A stretch of 64,000 nt of DNA from Limonium bicolor (Eukaryota; Streptophyta; Magnoliopsida; Caryophyllales; Plumbaginaceae). The stretch spans positions 89,431,627 through 89,495,626 of the forward strand of contig CM041780.1 of assembly GCA_023374045.1 (NCBI GenBank), read 5' to 3'. The notes beneath the pieces are model-generated. The model saw only the letters and a program-made list of their open reading frames with translations. It was not told where the DNA came from and ran no database searches. Position numbers and translations under genes: made by a program. Every line of letters starts with the position of its first letter. Within the stretch, counting starts at the first letter, position 1. Below, one piece after another: positions 34,278 to 46,828 of this stretch.

Positions 34278-35912
34278 GATGAGATTTTCCGCTTTTGGAA
34301 GAAGTGTTGTTAATGCTAAAGCCTCCTGTTTTTGTTTAAAAGTTGAGTGTCTTTTGCCCAACTTTTCACATTTAAGGAGAATTCCACCGTAGCGCTTAAT
34401 TGTTGTGGGTGCTGCTCCAGCACAGGTGTGAACAACCGTAGTTGTATTTATCCTCATGCTCATATCATGTTGCTAGTTCACCGAGTTTCTTAAAATTGGA
34501 TTTCTTTAATTATATCTCCATCACGGTGGCGGTTATATACCCCTCCACAAAAATTATTTTATTTATTCATGTGGTTTTATCGTTTTTCATTTGGTAACTT
34601 TTTTTATTTTTGTTCAATATTTATGAAATTTTACATGAGCCAGCGTATTATATTTTGATTCAATATAAAATTCAAAGTTTTTAAACTCATATTCAATCCG
34701 TGGGGTCTAATAAAATATGTGACATATGAATGTGTTTTTATTGGATCGCACAGTTCATATGTGAGCTTAAACAATTTTGGATTTGACATTGGATCAACAC
34801 TTTTGTAACGTTCATGTAAGTTTCATCAATTTTGGACACCATTTAAGCATCATCTAAGTTGAACGGAAATGAGTCGATATAAAATTAAGGGAAACCACAT
34901 AGATGAGAAAAGTAATTTTAAACCTCGTAAATGAGAGTAATTTCACTAGATGTCAGGGTGGTGAGAAAATTTTCCTTTTATATTTTTGTAGTCATATATT
35001 TTAGTAAAATTTATCATATAGTGTACTATGAAATACATATACTATAAATTATAGTTATTTATAATGAAAAAATAAATATAAATAACTTATCCACATATAG
35101 ATGTTAGTAAATGTGTCTTTTTGGTAACTTATATAAAACTGGCTTCACAAAAACACAATCGTTACTAGCTAGATTTATATTTAATTTCATTCAGCCACTT
35201 GGAACCAAATAAATTGGTCGGGTTTCAATCACTATTATCTGTATAAGTATCATTTTACCTAACTCACTCCACAATCGAGCTGTATCTTTCCGAACTCTTC
35301 TCTTGTTGTGAAATGTATTTCCACATGCAATTAGTGCTGCTGGAATCTTTCAGCTCGAGCGTATTATTTGCCTCTGTCTAGCTACGTGTTATTTTTCTTC
35401 CTTATTACTCTTTTTTTTCCGTGAACAACAAATTGTAGAACAGCAAGTTTAGTGTTTTGTATATTTATTTTGTGTGGAGTTTGGTTATTCGGTGTAGATC
35501 AATGGTTAGAAATTCACAACTATATGCACATGGTTCTGGTTCTAGAACAATTTTCACTTTTTTGTTTTTGCAATTTTTGGCAATAAAGGCTCATCAATGG
35601 TTTTCTATGCACTCTTCAACCTTTGTTCTTGGGTGAGAACCAACATACTAGGAAAGTAGGGATGATAACCCAATTCTCACACTAGTATTTTCAAAAGCTA
35701 CAAATGAAGTCATCATTTTTTCTTTTTCTTTTTTTTTTTGTAATAGGATGATATAAGTACAAGAGCATGCATAGATTTCCAAGGCATCTAATCACGAAAG
35801 AAAAGTTCTATAAACTTTTTAAAAATCCACATTAGGATCCTAATAGGAACATTGCATCTATTGACTATCAAGATTGATCCTAATTATAATGAGTTTGAAT
35901 GATGTTCTTGTA
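34278..35912. other. Intergenic AT-rich spacer
   Basis: No gene or intact repeat recognised. 34520-34960 has weakly similar inverted segments around ATGTGGTTT, possibly a decayed MITE. Confidence 0.4.
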
Positions 35913-36138
35913 GTCCCTCATGTTCTAAATAGATGATTTTCTAGCTATGGACACAATAATTATGGAGAAAAAAGTAGACTATTTTACCCTTACTTTTTTG
36001 TATTGAGAACTGAAGTAATTTGAAAAGTAGAGATGTGAGATAAAAATTGAGGGGTAGAATTGGAAAATAGACTATAACATTTTATATTTTGAAAGAGTGT
36101 GAGGACCCGGAAAATCATCTATTGAGAACATGAGAGAG
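35913..36138. mobile_element. Stowaway-like MITE (226 bp)
   Basis: The terminal inverted repeats of about 29 bp differ at two or three positions: GTCCCTCATGTTCTAAATAG... on the left and, read from the right, CTCTCTCATGTTCTCAATAG.... Both sides are flanked by TA (35911-35912 and 36139-36140), the target duplication of Tc1/mariner-type Stowaway MITEs. The inside is AT-rich and non-coding. Confidence 0.8.
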
Positions 36139-36312
36139 TATTTTATTTTTAACAGGAAGACATTGAAATCAATAACAGTACAACGTGTGGATATACAAGA
36201 TTGTACAATTTGCTTGATCTTCACTGTTAGTGTTTTTTAAGAAATCTTCACTAAACATTCGACAGATCCATTAATTGTTTTGTTATGAAATTATTTTGTC
36301 CTATACGATTGT

Positions 36313-36848
36313 TGTTAGGTGCTTTGCGGTTAGAAAACGATGTACAAGAAATGAAACAAGGATTTTACGTGGTTCAAGTACTAGGAATGCGGATTAGTTC
36401 TCAGAGTCTAGGAATACGCTAAAAAATTTCATAGTCTAATTAAGAGAATAAGAGATACTACAAATTGAGGGGCAAATGAAGCATGTCTTATAAGGGTGTG
36501 TTTACATATTTTTTCATGGTAGACACGTTTTAATTGGTGTACCTGGTTGATACTCGTAAACAAAACTGTGAGACTTCGTTCAAACGAATAACATCTGTCA
36601 GCGGTTTGAAACTGGGCTGTTACATGGGTGCTGAGGGATTTACGATGATACTCCATTTCATTCTTCCATATGTTGTAACACTGTGGGGTGCTGATGTAGT
36701 CTGTTTCAGGTGTTAGACTCGGACAAACTAGTATTGTAGATTTTGTATAACGCAATCACAACATAGGGTTTACAAGAATATACAACTTGCATTGTATTGA
36801 TAATTCAATGAGAAGTACATATTTTCCTACACTTGTGGTTAGACAACA
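36313..36848. repeat. Possible Copia LTR remnant
   Basis: It starts TGTTAGGTGC and ends GACAACA, and contains GGATTTTACGTGGTTCAAG, a motif common near the inner end of Copia LTRs. No 5-bp duplication was found, so the borders are uncertain and it may extend to about 37430. Confidence 0.35.
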
Positions 36849-38608
36849 GGAATATGTTAAGTCCTACACTCACTCCTCTAAATGTGGATCAATACAACTC
36901 TGGGAGAACTGAGTGCACTTGCTCTCTAATCTAGTTGTGACGTCATCAGCACAAGAATAAATCTCTCTGTCTAGATGATCTCTTATCTCTCTAAATGATC
37001 TATGTGAAAGTGTGAATAATACAACTATGTTACTTAAATACTGTAGGAAAATAGACTTAACCACTCCTAAATTGTCGCCATAACGTTCATGCCAGTTACA
37101 CACATCGTCTTGCTAAACTTGGGGCAGAGCTACTGAATAAAGAGTGGACTCTGGCTTCGGGCTCATTTTTTGAAGTTTGGTACTTGCTGATGTGGTCTAT
37201 AACTGGTCTCGATATTTTCTTCCGTTCTTAGCTTCTCCGTGCTTTTTCTCATTACTGCTCCAAACAAGTTGACTCTTCCTTATAGTAAAACCCATTCTAG
37301 TTTGCAGTATCTTGACTTCATTGTTTAGCCAGACTCCATCTAGTAGGTTGACTCCTTCTGTCATTTGAATTACTCGAAGACCATTATCAACCAAATTCAA
37401 GGTCCCAACAAAGATTAAAAAGTAAAACAAACTTCTACAAGAATGTTATTAGAAATGAAGTCTAAAAAAAGAGTGAATATTAGCGACGAATATTCCCAAA
37501 TTGTCGAACCCACCATCCCCTCACCTACATACATACATCCCCAGTCCCCACCCAAGACGCATATAGCGTAGCCGTAGGCCCCCACTACGGTCATTTTCCA
37601 TTAAGAATTAGTGAATGGACAGTGAGGAAGAGAGTTGTCCAATATTCATCATGAGATTATTTGTTTGGTGATTATATTATACAAAAAGTGTACGCCTTTG
37701 GTAGATGATGACAAAAGGTTTCAACACTATTTTGTGTATTTGCATCTGCTGATAGAGGCTTATCTTCTCAGGTGGGCAAACGGGGCTATCATTATCACTC
37801 CTTAAGGCACTGATAAGGACAAAAAAGCAAACTTGTACCGTCTGAAAATTGGAGTTCTGGAATCAACTGAGAGTGGTGGGTGGACCAACCAGGGGAAAAT
37901 CCAAACTATGCAGAAATGAATCGATATAGCTAGATTTTGGGGGGTGGAGGTCAAGATGACCCACAATGATGAAGATTATTAAAAATAAATGCTTCTGCCA
38001 CCAGCATCTGATGATAAGATTAATTATTCTCATCAAGCATCTATTATGAGGTGTTCGAGATGAACATCAAACAACATTAGCCAACGAAGGAATTTATGTT
38101 CGGTGAGTATACATTTGTTTTTTAATTCACTAGTGAATAGACAAGTCAAGTTTAATGAATCAGGTTGGGTGCCAATTAGCTGCGAATCACATGATCAGCA
38201 ACCAAAGCAAGCCTCCTTGACTACCAAAAAACACAAGGATAAAACTTCCAATGTGAATGAAGGATTATGCACTACGAAAAGGATTTTACCCTACATGACC
38301 CAAACCTGTAATATTAGTTCGGTTTCAACCCACAGGCAACACACGCATGGAAAATACATCATCATACCCACTAACCAACTAAAGACCACTTCAGTTCCAC
38401 AAATCAAACCAACCAACCAACCAAAATATTTACAAACCCAGATTTTCTTAAAGCAAATACTACCATATCCATGAGCAAATAACCACAAGCTCAACTTAAG
38501 ATACCATTCTACCACACAAAACACCATCATCATCATATCATAAGCTCATTGTCTAAAGCACAACATGGAGCTCACATTGACTAAACCCATATCCAAAGCC
38601 CAAGGAAA
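36849..38608. other. Intergenic spacer downstream of NFD2
   Basis: No gene supported. Open stretches (37430-37197 minus; 38103-38474 plus) show no domain, and the second is CCAACCAACC-type low complexity. The 3' UTR of NFD2 (minus strand) should occupy the part next to 38608. Confidence 0.4.
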
Positions 38609-39962
38609 TCAAATATCCCCACCGTGGATACCCCAGAACACGTTTCCAGCTACATCTGATTTTCCAGCATCAATCGCGACAGCTCCAAATATAGCACGGA
38701 AAGCGCCACAAACAACATGTGGAGAGGTTGAATTTGTCTTTGAAGCAGCTCTGACCACTTTATGAAGGCCTAGACGGGTTCCATCCAAGGCGCAAGATGA
38801 CTCCACGTTCGAAATCAGTGATATTTTGCGGTTCAGCTGTTCGGAAGAGATGTCAATGTTGTTCTGCAGGAACCGTAGAGAAGCTGAGGTTTCAATCACA
38901 TCTGCCCCCAATATGCTAAGTGCTCTGTTGTTCTCTTCGGAGAAGGAAGGATGGGTCATGGCACGTCGAAGAAGACCAATTCTTTGGAAGTCATACCTGA
39001 ACTCAGTGGACAAGAGAAAAAAAAAGGATGACAGGTAATAGTTGATCAGTTCTATTCAGAGGATTAGCTCTCTTGTATTAGCTCATAATGGGAAATTAAC
39101 CGATGAAAAGCCAGATAGAAGGATCCAATTGATTCAAGAACTATATGGGAATATGAATCAATCAGAACAAGAGGCAGCATAGAGAAAAATAGATTACATC
39201 AGACGGTCATTTAGTGGCAACACTCGAATATCTGAACAACACTTGTGAGGTAACCATATAAGCTACCATTGATTTGAGTGTCTATAACACACAAATTTCC
39301 AAGTGAACTGCGGATATGTCGGGATAACAGCAACATATAGCAGCTAAATGACATTTCAACCTCGTCGGCTTTTTGAAAACCCTAGGTCAAATTAACTCGA
39401 ACAGAATTTCCAACATGATCCAAGTCGAACCAACAGCAACAAGATAGCGCGACCTTTAGATCTTTCCATCTGATAGTAACATCTTCTTCTATTTTAGCTG
39501 TGATGTCTACAAAAACTGTCATGTCACCATTACCAAATGAAGTCGGTAACTAGACAACCAAGTTGCCCGTCTTTGCTAAGGAGAAATTTGTATAATCACC
39601 GTCGGGGACTTAAATTCCAACTTCACTACGGACCCACTTATAGCGAAAAACAAGACCCTCAAGAAGTGAACAAAGGAAAGCGTACTTAATTTGCTTTTGG
39701 AGGTTTTCAAGAGCAATCGAGAAAGGTGAAGAACCAATAATGCTCAGTCTCTGATCGCCGAGACCATCACGTGCATTAACCTGCATAAAAGGGGTCCAAA
39801 AGGGTAAAGGATTATCCTGTATATCTAACCAAGGGTTTTAGAAACTAGAGATCGTTCGCCCTTCCAAAGACTGTAGATTTGGACCTGATATGGAAATTGG
39901 GAGAAAAATCCCGCGAGAAAGAAGGCGAGTAAGAGGAAGCGATGAGGATTAGGAAAATACAT
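38609..39962 (-). CDS. NFD2: NUCLEAR FUSION DEFECTIVE 2-like protein (RNase III-like), three exons
   Basis: Exons on the minus strand: 39962-39885, 39780-39686 and 38996-38609 (561 nt, 186 aa plus stop). Both introns are GT-AG and all phases fit. Exon 1 encodes a hydrophobic signal-peptide-like start (HRFLLLAFFLAGFF). Exon 2 holds SSPFSIALENLQKQIK. Exon 3 holds GLLRRAMTHPSFSEENNRAL, RKISLISNVESSCALDGTRL and SPHVVCGAFRAIFGAVAIDA. This matches the plant NFD2 family, whose Arabidopsis member is about 190 aa and needed for nuclear fusion during karyogamy. The RNase III signature is altered: where active enzymes have Glu and Asp in the ERLEFLGD-type motif, this has RALSILGA, so cleavage activity is unlikely. 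The gene looks intact. Confidence 0.9.
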
Positions 39963-42450
39963 CGCGTTTCTTCTTTTCTTTGTCTACTCCTTTCCAACCG
40001 ATCGTAATGCAGTTGAGCAAGGAACCACAGAGTGAGGGCAGTGACCGGTAGGGGTCTTCACGCTATGGGTAGGGATTGGACCCGGCAAAGCTGACCGAAC
40101 AAGAAAAACTAAGCCGATCCAACCCGGTCTGAATCTGAATTTAAACCGAATGATGTGATCTGAAATGTGACCTGAAAAACCGAACCAAACTAAACCAAAA
40201 CCGAATCAAATCGAAATTTGATATACCCGAATCCACCCAAACTGAATTCACCCGAACCGAATTCACCCAAACTACACATGAATCTAGACAAACTTCCATT
40301 ATCCTTCTGTTTATTATTGGCAAGAACGAACGCATAATTTCCATGAACTGAGACTAAAATAAGAAATGTTTTCATTCCATTTTTACGATTCTTGCCATCT
40401 TTGGTTCCAACAACCTCTTACAAATCAACAACTCACAAAAAGCATATTATATTTATGACCGACTATGTCCCACCAAGTTTCAAGACACACTGAAGTATAG
40501 CCAAAAAGTGAAGTGCAGAAGCTTGACGCTAACCTTCGAGGGGGCAACAATATTAATACTCTACTACACGTAATTGATCCCTCTTTATATACTGGTTTGT
40601 TCAAGTAGTTTAAGAAAAGTACAAATGCAATCACATAATCTGTTTGTTATAGTCTTCACGTTATACTAACTACAAGAAAAACTTCCAACGTGATGAGATG
40701 AAATTTTCACAACAATTGCTCAATCTTCATCCTAGCAACATTTTCCTGTGTATCTTCGTGCTTAATCACAACATCCTGTACGATGAATGTCCAAACATTG
40801 TCACATAACCTATAGTGTGAAGATGTCCCTGCAAACATAAACAGTACTAGATATTGGAGAGAAACTAGAAAGCCTTTCAATAATAAAGGGCCATGGGTGC
40901 AAATGATGGCATCAAAATCAGTGATGACGTCAATGCGTAACAAAACCCAACAACGGTTTGAAAGAAATCTATCCATTAGAATCTTAAGACATTAGCGAAG
41001 AATAATGAATGACTGGCGCATAAGGGCCCAGACGCGAGGTGGTGATAGATTGGCATGGGTGCGTGCTCGCTCGAGATGATGGGCACGTGATGCTCGCTCG
41101 AGATGACGGGTGCGCGACACTCGCTCGAGATGACGGACGCTGACGCAGGACGCGCGGGGTGTGACGGGCGCGGGATGGCGGGCGGCACAGGCACATCATC
41201 GGGCGGGGGGGGGGGGATAGACTGGGCTTCGAGTGCCGAATATTGACCATTGATTCACCAAATTTTAAATTTATACTTGGTTGATACAATTAATAAATTT
41301 ATAATTAAAAATTAATATTAAAAATATTGTCATCCATTTTGTTATGTATAACCAACCAATACATAATAGCACTCTTCATCAAGAGTAACACTATATTAAG
41401 AGAAAAATTTAGATCCAATATGAAAATCAATACAAGTTACAAAGGTTGCTTAAATTTATACTTTAAATTTTTTTCAATTAAGTATAACGCGGTAAGTCAC
41501 CCGAATTCGACCCACAACCTGAAAAAACCAAAAAATGCAGAGGCTAACCCGAACCGAAAGCACCCGAACCCGAATCAACCAAACCGAAGTCACCCAATCT
41601 AATTTTAACCAATAACCCGACCTGATCCGAACCGAACCGAATAGTGAATATCTACAAATTGACCCGAACCGAACCGAACCCGAACCGAGTGACCCGAATT
41701 GCCAGGGCGGTGATAGGGTTTTAAAATTTGATATTGTACCATTTTATTTATATTCGTTACATACCGATTAATCATATAGTAATTTACCTTAACAAAAATC
41801 GGGTATAGATGTTTTTCATGTATAAATCTTGTGTAATGATAACAAATTAGATAAAATTAAGAAAATAAAAACAATCAAACAATGAGAACGCACCTAACAC
41901 ATCAATGTCATGTGAAAATATTATTTTATACACATAACATATAACACAAATACCCGAATCTACCGTATATAATGTTCAATCGTCTTACAAACGTGTTATA
42001 TAATATATAACCTGCACATTTATAATCGCAATGAAATGACACGGTCTGAAAATATATGATAAAATCAATTCACTTAGATTCAACAACGTAATTTACAGCC
42101 TGCTTTATCAACTAAGAGATAACAATATACATCTCAAAAGATTTACCAAAACATAATTACAATATATACATCTATATTGCTTAACTTGTTCTTCACTTCA
42201 CATAATATATTACACCATAGGTAAGTAGTGTCCTTTTTCTAGATTCTACATTATCTTTTTAAGTTTTCAAAGTATAAGTTAAAGTATGTACAAAAGACTA
42301 TCACCTAGCAAATAATTTTAAAATATCGAAAACCAAAATGGAAAACTAATTTTATATATACTACCGGTTAACCGCGGTGTAAAAGTTACATATGTAACCT
42401 AAACCACAATTGTCTAATTGTAACGGTTCGGTTAACCTAGCACCAAAGAC
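39963..42450. other. Intergenic repeats upstream of NFD2
   Basis: Degenerate CCGAACC/ACCCGAA-rich tracts at 40085-40275 and 41500-41705 look like decayed hAT-type MITE DNA. 41045-41150 has three imperfect copies of a 30-bp CTCGCTCGAGATGACGG-type repeat, and a G-run follows at 41203-41216. 41720-42340 is AT-rich with nothing recognised. No gene supported. Confidence 0.45.
41045..41150. repeat. Short tandem repeat, about 30 bp x 3
   Basis: Three units centred on CTCGCTCGAGATGACGGG with diverged GC-rich spacers. Open frames across it encode only repeated VISSEH-like peptides. Confidence 0.6.
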
Positions 42451-42622
42451 CAGGGGCGGAGCCAGAAATTGAAGTTGAAGGGGGCATGGACAAAATTATA
42501 AAATGTCAGGGGGGTCTTTTATCAAAATTTGCTAAAAAAATATTTTTACACTATAATTTTGTGTAATTTAGCAAAGTTGGGGGTGTGTTGCTCCGTCCTG
42601 CACGCCAGTGTCTTCTCCCCTG
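42451..42622. mobile_element. hAT-type MITE (172 bp) with perfect 8-bp duplication
   Basis: Flanked on both sides by CCAAAGAC (42443-42450 and 42623-42630). The left end is CAGGGGCGGAGCCAG and the right end reads ...CTCCCCTG, giving a short terminal inverted repeat CAGGGG. The 8-bp duplication and CAGGG ends are the mark of hAT elements. It is nested inside an older repeat whose halves (GGTTAACC/GGTTCGG words) resume on either side. Confidence 0.87.
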
Positions 42623-42630
42623 CCAAAGAC

Positions 42631-43290
42631 GTTACGGTTAACCGGTTGGACGGTACAATATATATGGTACCTGATACCGTGGTAACAGACTTTTTTGGGC
42701 ACCCCTAGTGATCGGGGCAAGACAAGTTCAACTTTACTCTTCCGCTTCCGTTTTCAGTCCTCCTTTTTCAACTAAGGTCCCGATCCATAGCTGACACAAC
42801 ATTCTATGGGCGTTGGTTTTTGGGTAATCTGGAAAGGAAAGAGATGATTTTGTTTTCTGTTGTCTGTTTTGACAGTTTTTCTTATTGTCAGGTGAGAGAA
42901 TGAGATTACCCTAAGGGCGTTTGTCTCAAGCGGGGGAAACAAAATGGAATCAGAAAGGAAATGAAGATGAATGAAAAAGAATTCCCTTTGATTTTCTCGG
43001 TTGTTTGTTCGAGCAGGGGAAAATCAAATAAATAACCGGTTAACGACCAACAGTCAATGGTCAACGGTTGTCGACTGCAGGTCAATGACCATTAATTGTC
43101 GGCCAACATTCACCGTTCAATAATCATTAGTCATCGGTCAATGGTCATATGTCGCCGGTCAAAGTTTACTAGGGAAAGGGAATCCCATTCCCTAGTAGGC
43201 GTGGAGAATCAAGATAGTGAATTTTTGGGTAATCTCATTCCCTTTTCCTTTCCTAAAAATAGTAAAATCTGGCTAAACAAATAGCAGGAA
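42631..43290. other. Repeat-rich spacer
   Basis: 42895-43290 has loosely inverted ends (GGGCGTTTGTC and GGCTAAACAAATAGC) and a centre (43030-43170) made of GGTCAA/TCAACGG-type short words. It is probably an old MITE, with borders not established. No coding. Confidence 0.35.
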
Positions 43291-45761
43291 TGTAACACCC
43301 TGGATTTTTACCTCAAAACATAGCTTATGAAAATACAAATCTAACGGCGCAAACGGCACTTAAAACTGACTTCAAACGAGTTCTAAAAGGGCAAAACAAA
43401 GTAGGTCCGAACTTGTGTCCGGACATGGAAAGTTCGGACACAAGCCGAAGCGAATTAGACTAAGGAAAACCAAACGTCCGAACTGTATGAACTGCAAGTT
43501 CGACATAGGTCGAGACTTGCAAGCTGAACCCGTCCTCGCATGCTGTCCGAACATAGAAGTTCGGACAGATGTTCGGACACAGCCAAACAATCAAAGACCT
43601 TGAAACTTTCGGGGCCTGTCCGAACATTGATGTCCGGACGACGTTCGGAAGGTCCTTAAGTGCAGCTTTTGAAATGCAAACAGAATCCAAAAACCATTAG
43701 AAACTCTCATGTAAAACTCAATAACAACAGGAGGAACTTTTGAACAGATAAGATCATTATTAAATACTCAATACAAAGCTCAAACTCAAATAAAACCAAC
43801 TCATAAATGCCATTAAATTCATTTAACCAAAACTCAAATGAACATAACCTTTAACACAGCAGGATCTCAAAAGTCCAGGGCATTACCACCACACCCAATT
43901 CCCACGGGTGCTCAGGCTAATGAACTAACTAACACTTAAAACAAAAGTTAACTTCAGGTTATGCGGAAGCAAAATACACATTCAATGTATAAGACTCTGA
44001 GAACAACACAACATCTCTTAATCACTAAATTCAAGACATCGCCTTAATTATTCGTAGTCCCTAAACTATGTGATTCGCTGTCCCGATCCCCACAATTAGT
44101 CATCCATACCTGCGATCATAAAACATAGACAAAACACAGAAAGGATCGCACAAATCAGAAAAACTGAGTAAATTCCACCTCAACCTGTAAAATACATTTA
44201 GAACTCATTTGCCTTTAATAAACAGATGAGAAGGTTTTACCGTGAACAGTTAATGAATTTCCAGAAAACATAACAATACCGAAACCACAGTAGGGAGCTT
44301 TTAACAGGAAGTAATAACCACAATTCCGAACACGGGTCACCTATGGGACCCCAAACAACAATTCCAGGACAGTCACCTGTGGGACCGTCAAACAACCACC
44401 TCACCCTAAGTCCTTAAGTGTGCACACCCCCTATGAAACAGCAGTAACATAGAGTAGATCATAGAGCTTAACTGCAACAATGTGTGCAGCGCAAATAATA
44501 ATAATGGGGAGCACCTGTGGGCTTCCAAACAATAGAATACAACCTGTGAAAGACTCCCAAAAACCATAATCGAAATACCACAATCTCAAACCAATTCCTC
44601 AATTCCAAAACATGGGAATCAACTCCAAATCCTCAAACCACAATCGAGAACTCACAAAACACAGCCGAACCTTTTCCAATTCTTTTACAAAACATCAGTC
44701 AAACAATCATTGAGCATAGAATTTACCTGAACAACCAAATCCCTCAAGAGCCCAACTGCTCCGGACTAATGATAGCACTCGTCGATGTAATCGGCGTCTA
44801 GATAACCAAAAATCAGCAATCAGAATTCACCGAGCAACAAGTAGATAACCAACCAACTAAGTAGAATACATTACCCGACAATCTACCAACTGGACACCAG
44901 GGAATAATCAGACCTCGACGGCACTAGCGAGAAATTACCAAGGGTTTGAAAGGAAAGAGCGTGAAAAACAATGAGCAGAGAGTAAACGCAAGAGCGGCGT
45001 ATTGAGGATGGAGAATAATGCAGAGAAATCAACCCTTAAATAGAATTACTTGTACAATAAAAAGAGAAATAACTAATTAAAGATTTATGCTAAAGGAAAT
45101 ACAAATAAAATAATTAAGAAAGAGTTCTAACTCTCGGTAATTAAAATATTTCCAAAAGATAGATCTCGTTAAATTATGAAGATTAGTAAAAGGAGATTGG
45201 TGAAGTAATTCAGGAAAGAATAAATCAGAACGAGAAACAAAATCAGGAAGTCAATTAATAAACATTTATTTGGAAAGAAATAATTTAGAAAAGAGGAGAG
45301 ATGTTTGTAAATAATTTAAAGGTTTAACAAAGGAAAAGAACAACCCGTTAAAAGAATAAAAGAAACCACCAGTAATATATTTACTGAGAGAAGAATAAGG
45401 AGAGTTAACAGAAAAAATACTTTGAGTAGTCAAATAGAATTTGAAATCTTAAAATCAAATAACCACAAGAGAAAGCCAAATTGAATCCGAACTCTGAATA
45501 CTTAAAATAAGTTGGAAAGAATACTCTGGAATAGTAATTTGAAGTTTAATTAACTTAGAGAAATTAGGAGAGAGAAATAATACCATATCATATAGCATTC
45601 GAAATATAATTAAATCCATTAAGGCAAAACGTTACCAATATTCAGAAACACTTTAAGGAGAAAGATTAATTCCCTGGGCCACCTTAACTAACCTCAGACA
45701 TGCTACCCATACCATATACTATATTATTCCTAGCTTGGAATTTTCTGGGTATTTCATCTCA
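43291..45761 (-). repeat. 3' LTR of a chromovirus (2471 bp)
   Basis: It runs from TGTAACACCC (43291) to TTTCATCTCA (45761), directly followed by a polypurine tract (45762-45774, minus strand CTTTTAAGGGGGA) and the end of pol. The TGTAACACCC end is common in Del/Tekay-type chromoviruses. Near its 3' end it carries long-stem hairpins built on GTCCGAAC (43404-43439, 43543-43568). No gene is inside it. Confidence 0.85.
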
Positions 45762-45799
45762 TCCCCCTTAAAAGAAAGCTTCGCCCTCGAAGCTAAAAC

Positions 45800-46828
45800 T
45801 TATCCATAAGGCGAAAAACTGCTAAACGAATTACTGACTTGAGCGGTTACCTGATCGAAGAGTTGTGGGTACCTCTTCCTCATTTCCTCCTCTACCTCCC
45901 ATGTAGCCTCTTCGGTACCATGATTAGACCACAAGACTTTGACCATACGGATGGACTTCGATCGCGTCTCCCTGGTCTTAGTGTCCATCACTCTGATGGG
46001 ATACTCCTCATAAGATAGATTCTGCTCTAGCTCCAAGACCTCTGGCTGCAACACATGCGAAGGGTCGGGAACATACCGCTTCAGCTGGGACACATGGAAA
46101 ACGTTGTGAACTTTCTCTAGTTCACAAAGCGAAGCGTAGTCGGTATGCCACCTCCCCAACCCTCTCTAAGATCTCATAGGGTCCAACGAATTTGGGACCG
46201 AGCTTCCCTTTCTTCCCGAACCTGATCACCCCTCTCACCGGAGATACTTTCAAGAAAACTCTATCTCCCACCTCGAACTCAACTGGTCTGCGCTTGAGAT
46301 CGGCATAGGACTTCTGCCTGTCCTGGGCTGCCTTCATTCGTCTCTGGATCATCCGGACTTGCTCCATAGTCTCCTCAATCATCTGAGGTCCCAAAACAAC
46401 AGTCTCACTAATGTCACTCCAACATAATGGCGTCCTACACTTCCTCCCATACAAAGCTTCATAAGGAGCCATCTTGATGCTGGTGTGGTATGTGGTGTTG
46501 TTTAGGGTAACTTTGTTATACGAAAACTCTATCAAATGTAGAATATCAGCCCATGAACCCTGGAAGTCCATCACACATGCTCGAAGCATGTCCTCCAAGG
46601 TCTGGATGGTTCTCTCTGTCTGACCATCAGTGGCTGGATGAAATGCAGTGCTCAACTTCAACTTGGTGCCCATCGCCTTCTGAAATTGCTGCCAAAAATG
46701 GGCTAAGAACCTCGAGTCTCTGTCTGAAATGATGGTCTCAGGTACTCCATGATATCGCACCACATTCCTAATGTAAGCATCCACCAACTGGCTCATTGAC
46801 CATGTCTTCATCATGGGTATGAACCGTG
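45800..46828 (-). pseudogene. Chromovirus integrase C-terminal half, cut by a later insertion
   Basis: The core contains MSQLVDAYIRNVVRYHGVP, ISDRDSRFLAHFWQQFQ, AFHPATDGQTERTIQTLED and MAPYEALYGRKCRTPLCW. The GPY/F-like region (KLGPKFVGPYEILERVGEVA) and, after a frameshift near 46140, a chromodomain-like tail (VLWSNHGTEEATWEVEEEM) follow. Everything upstream of the integrase is missing because the Tat/Ogre-like element begins at 46829. It belongs to a Ty3/Gypsy chromovirus of Tekay/Del type, whose chromodomain would direct insertion to heterochromatin. Confidence 0.9.

Noticed and set aside
34520..34960. Possible MITE with inverted ATGTGGTTT-containing ends
   Set aside because: The inverted segments are too diverged and no target duplication was found.
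37197..37430. 77-codon minus-strand ORF
   Set aside because: No recognisable domain, no promoter or splice context, AT-rich spacer.
38103..38474. 123-codon plus-strand ORF
   Set aside because: Contains CCAACCAACC-type low complexity and lies antisense to the probable 3' flank of NFD2. No domain.
41203..41216. G homopolymer as a functional G-tract
   Set aside because: Likely a sequence or assembly-prone homopolymer next to a GC-rich short repeat. Nothing else supports a function.
42895..43290. Possible PIF or hAT MITE around GGGCGTTTGT
   Set aside because: The ends do not match well enough to set borders, and the centre is low-complexity.
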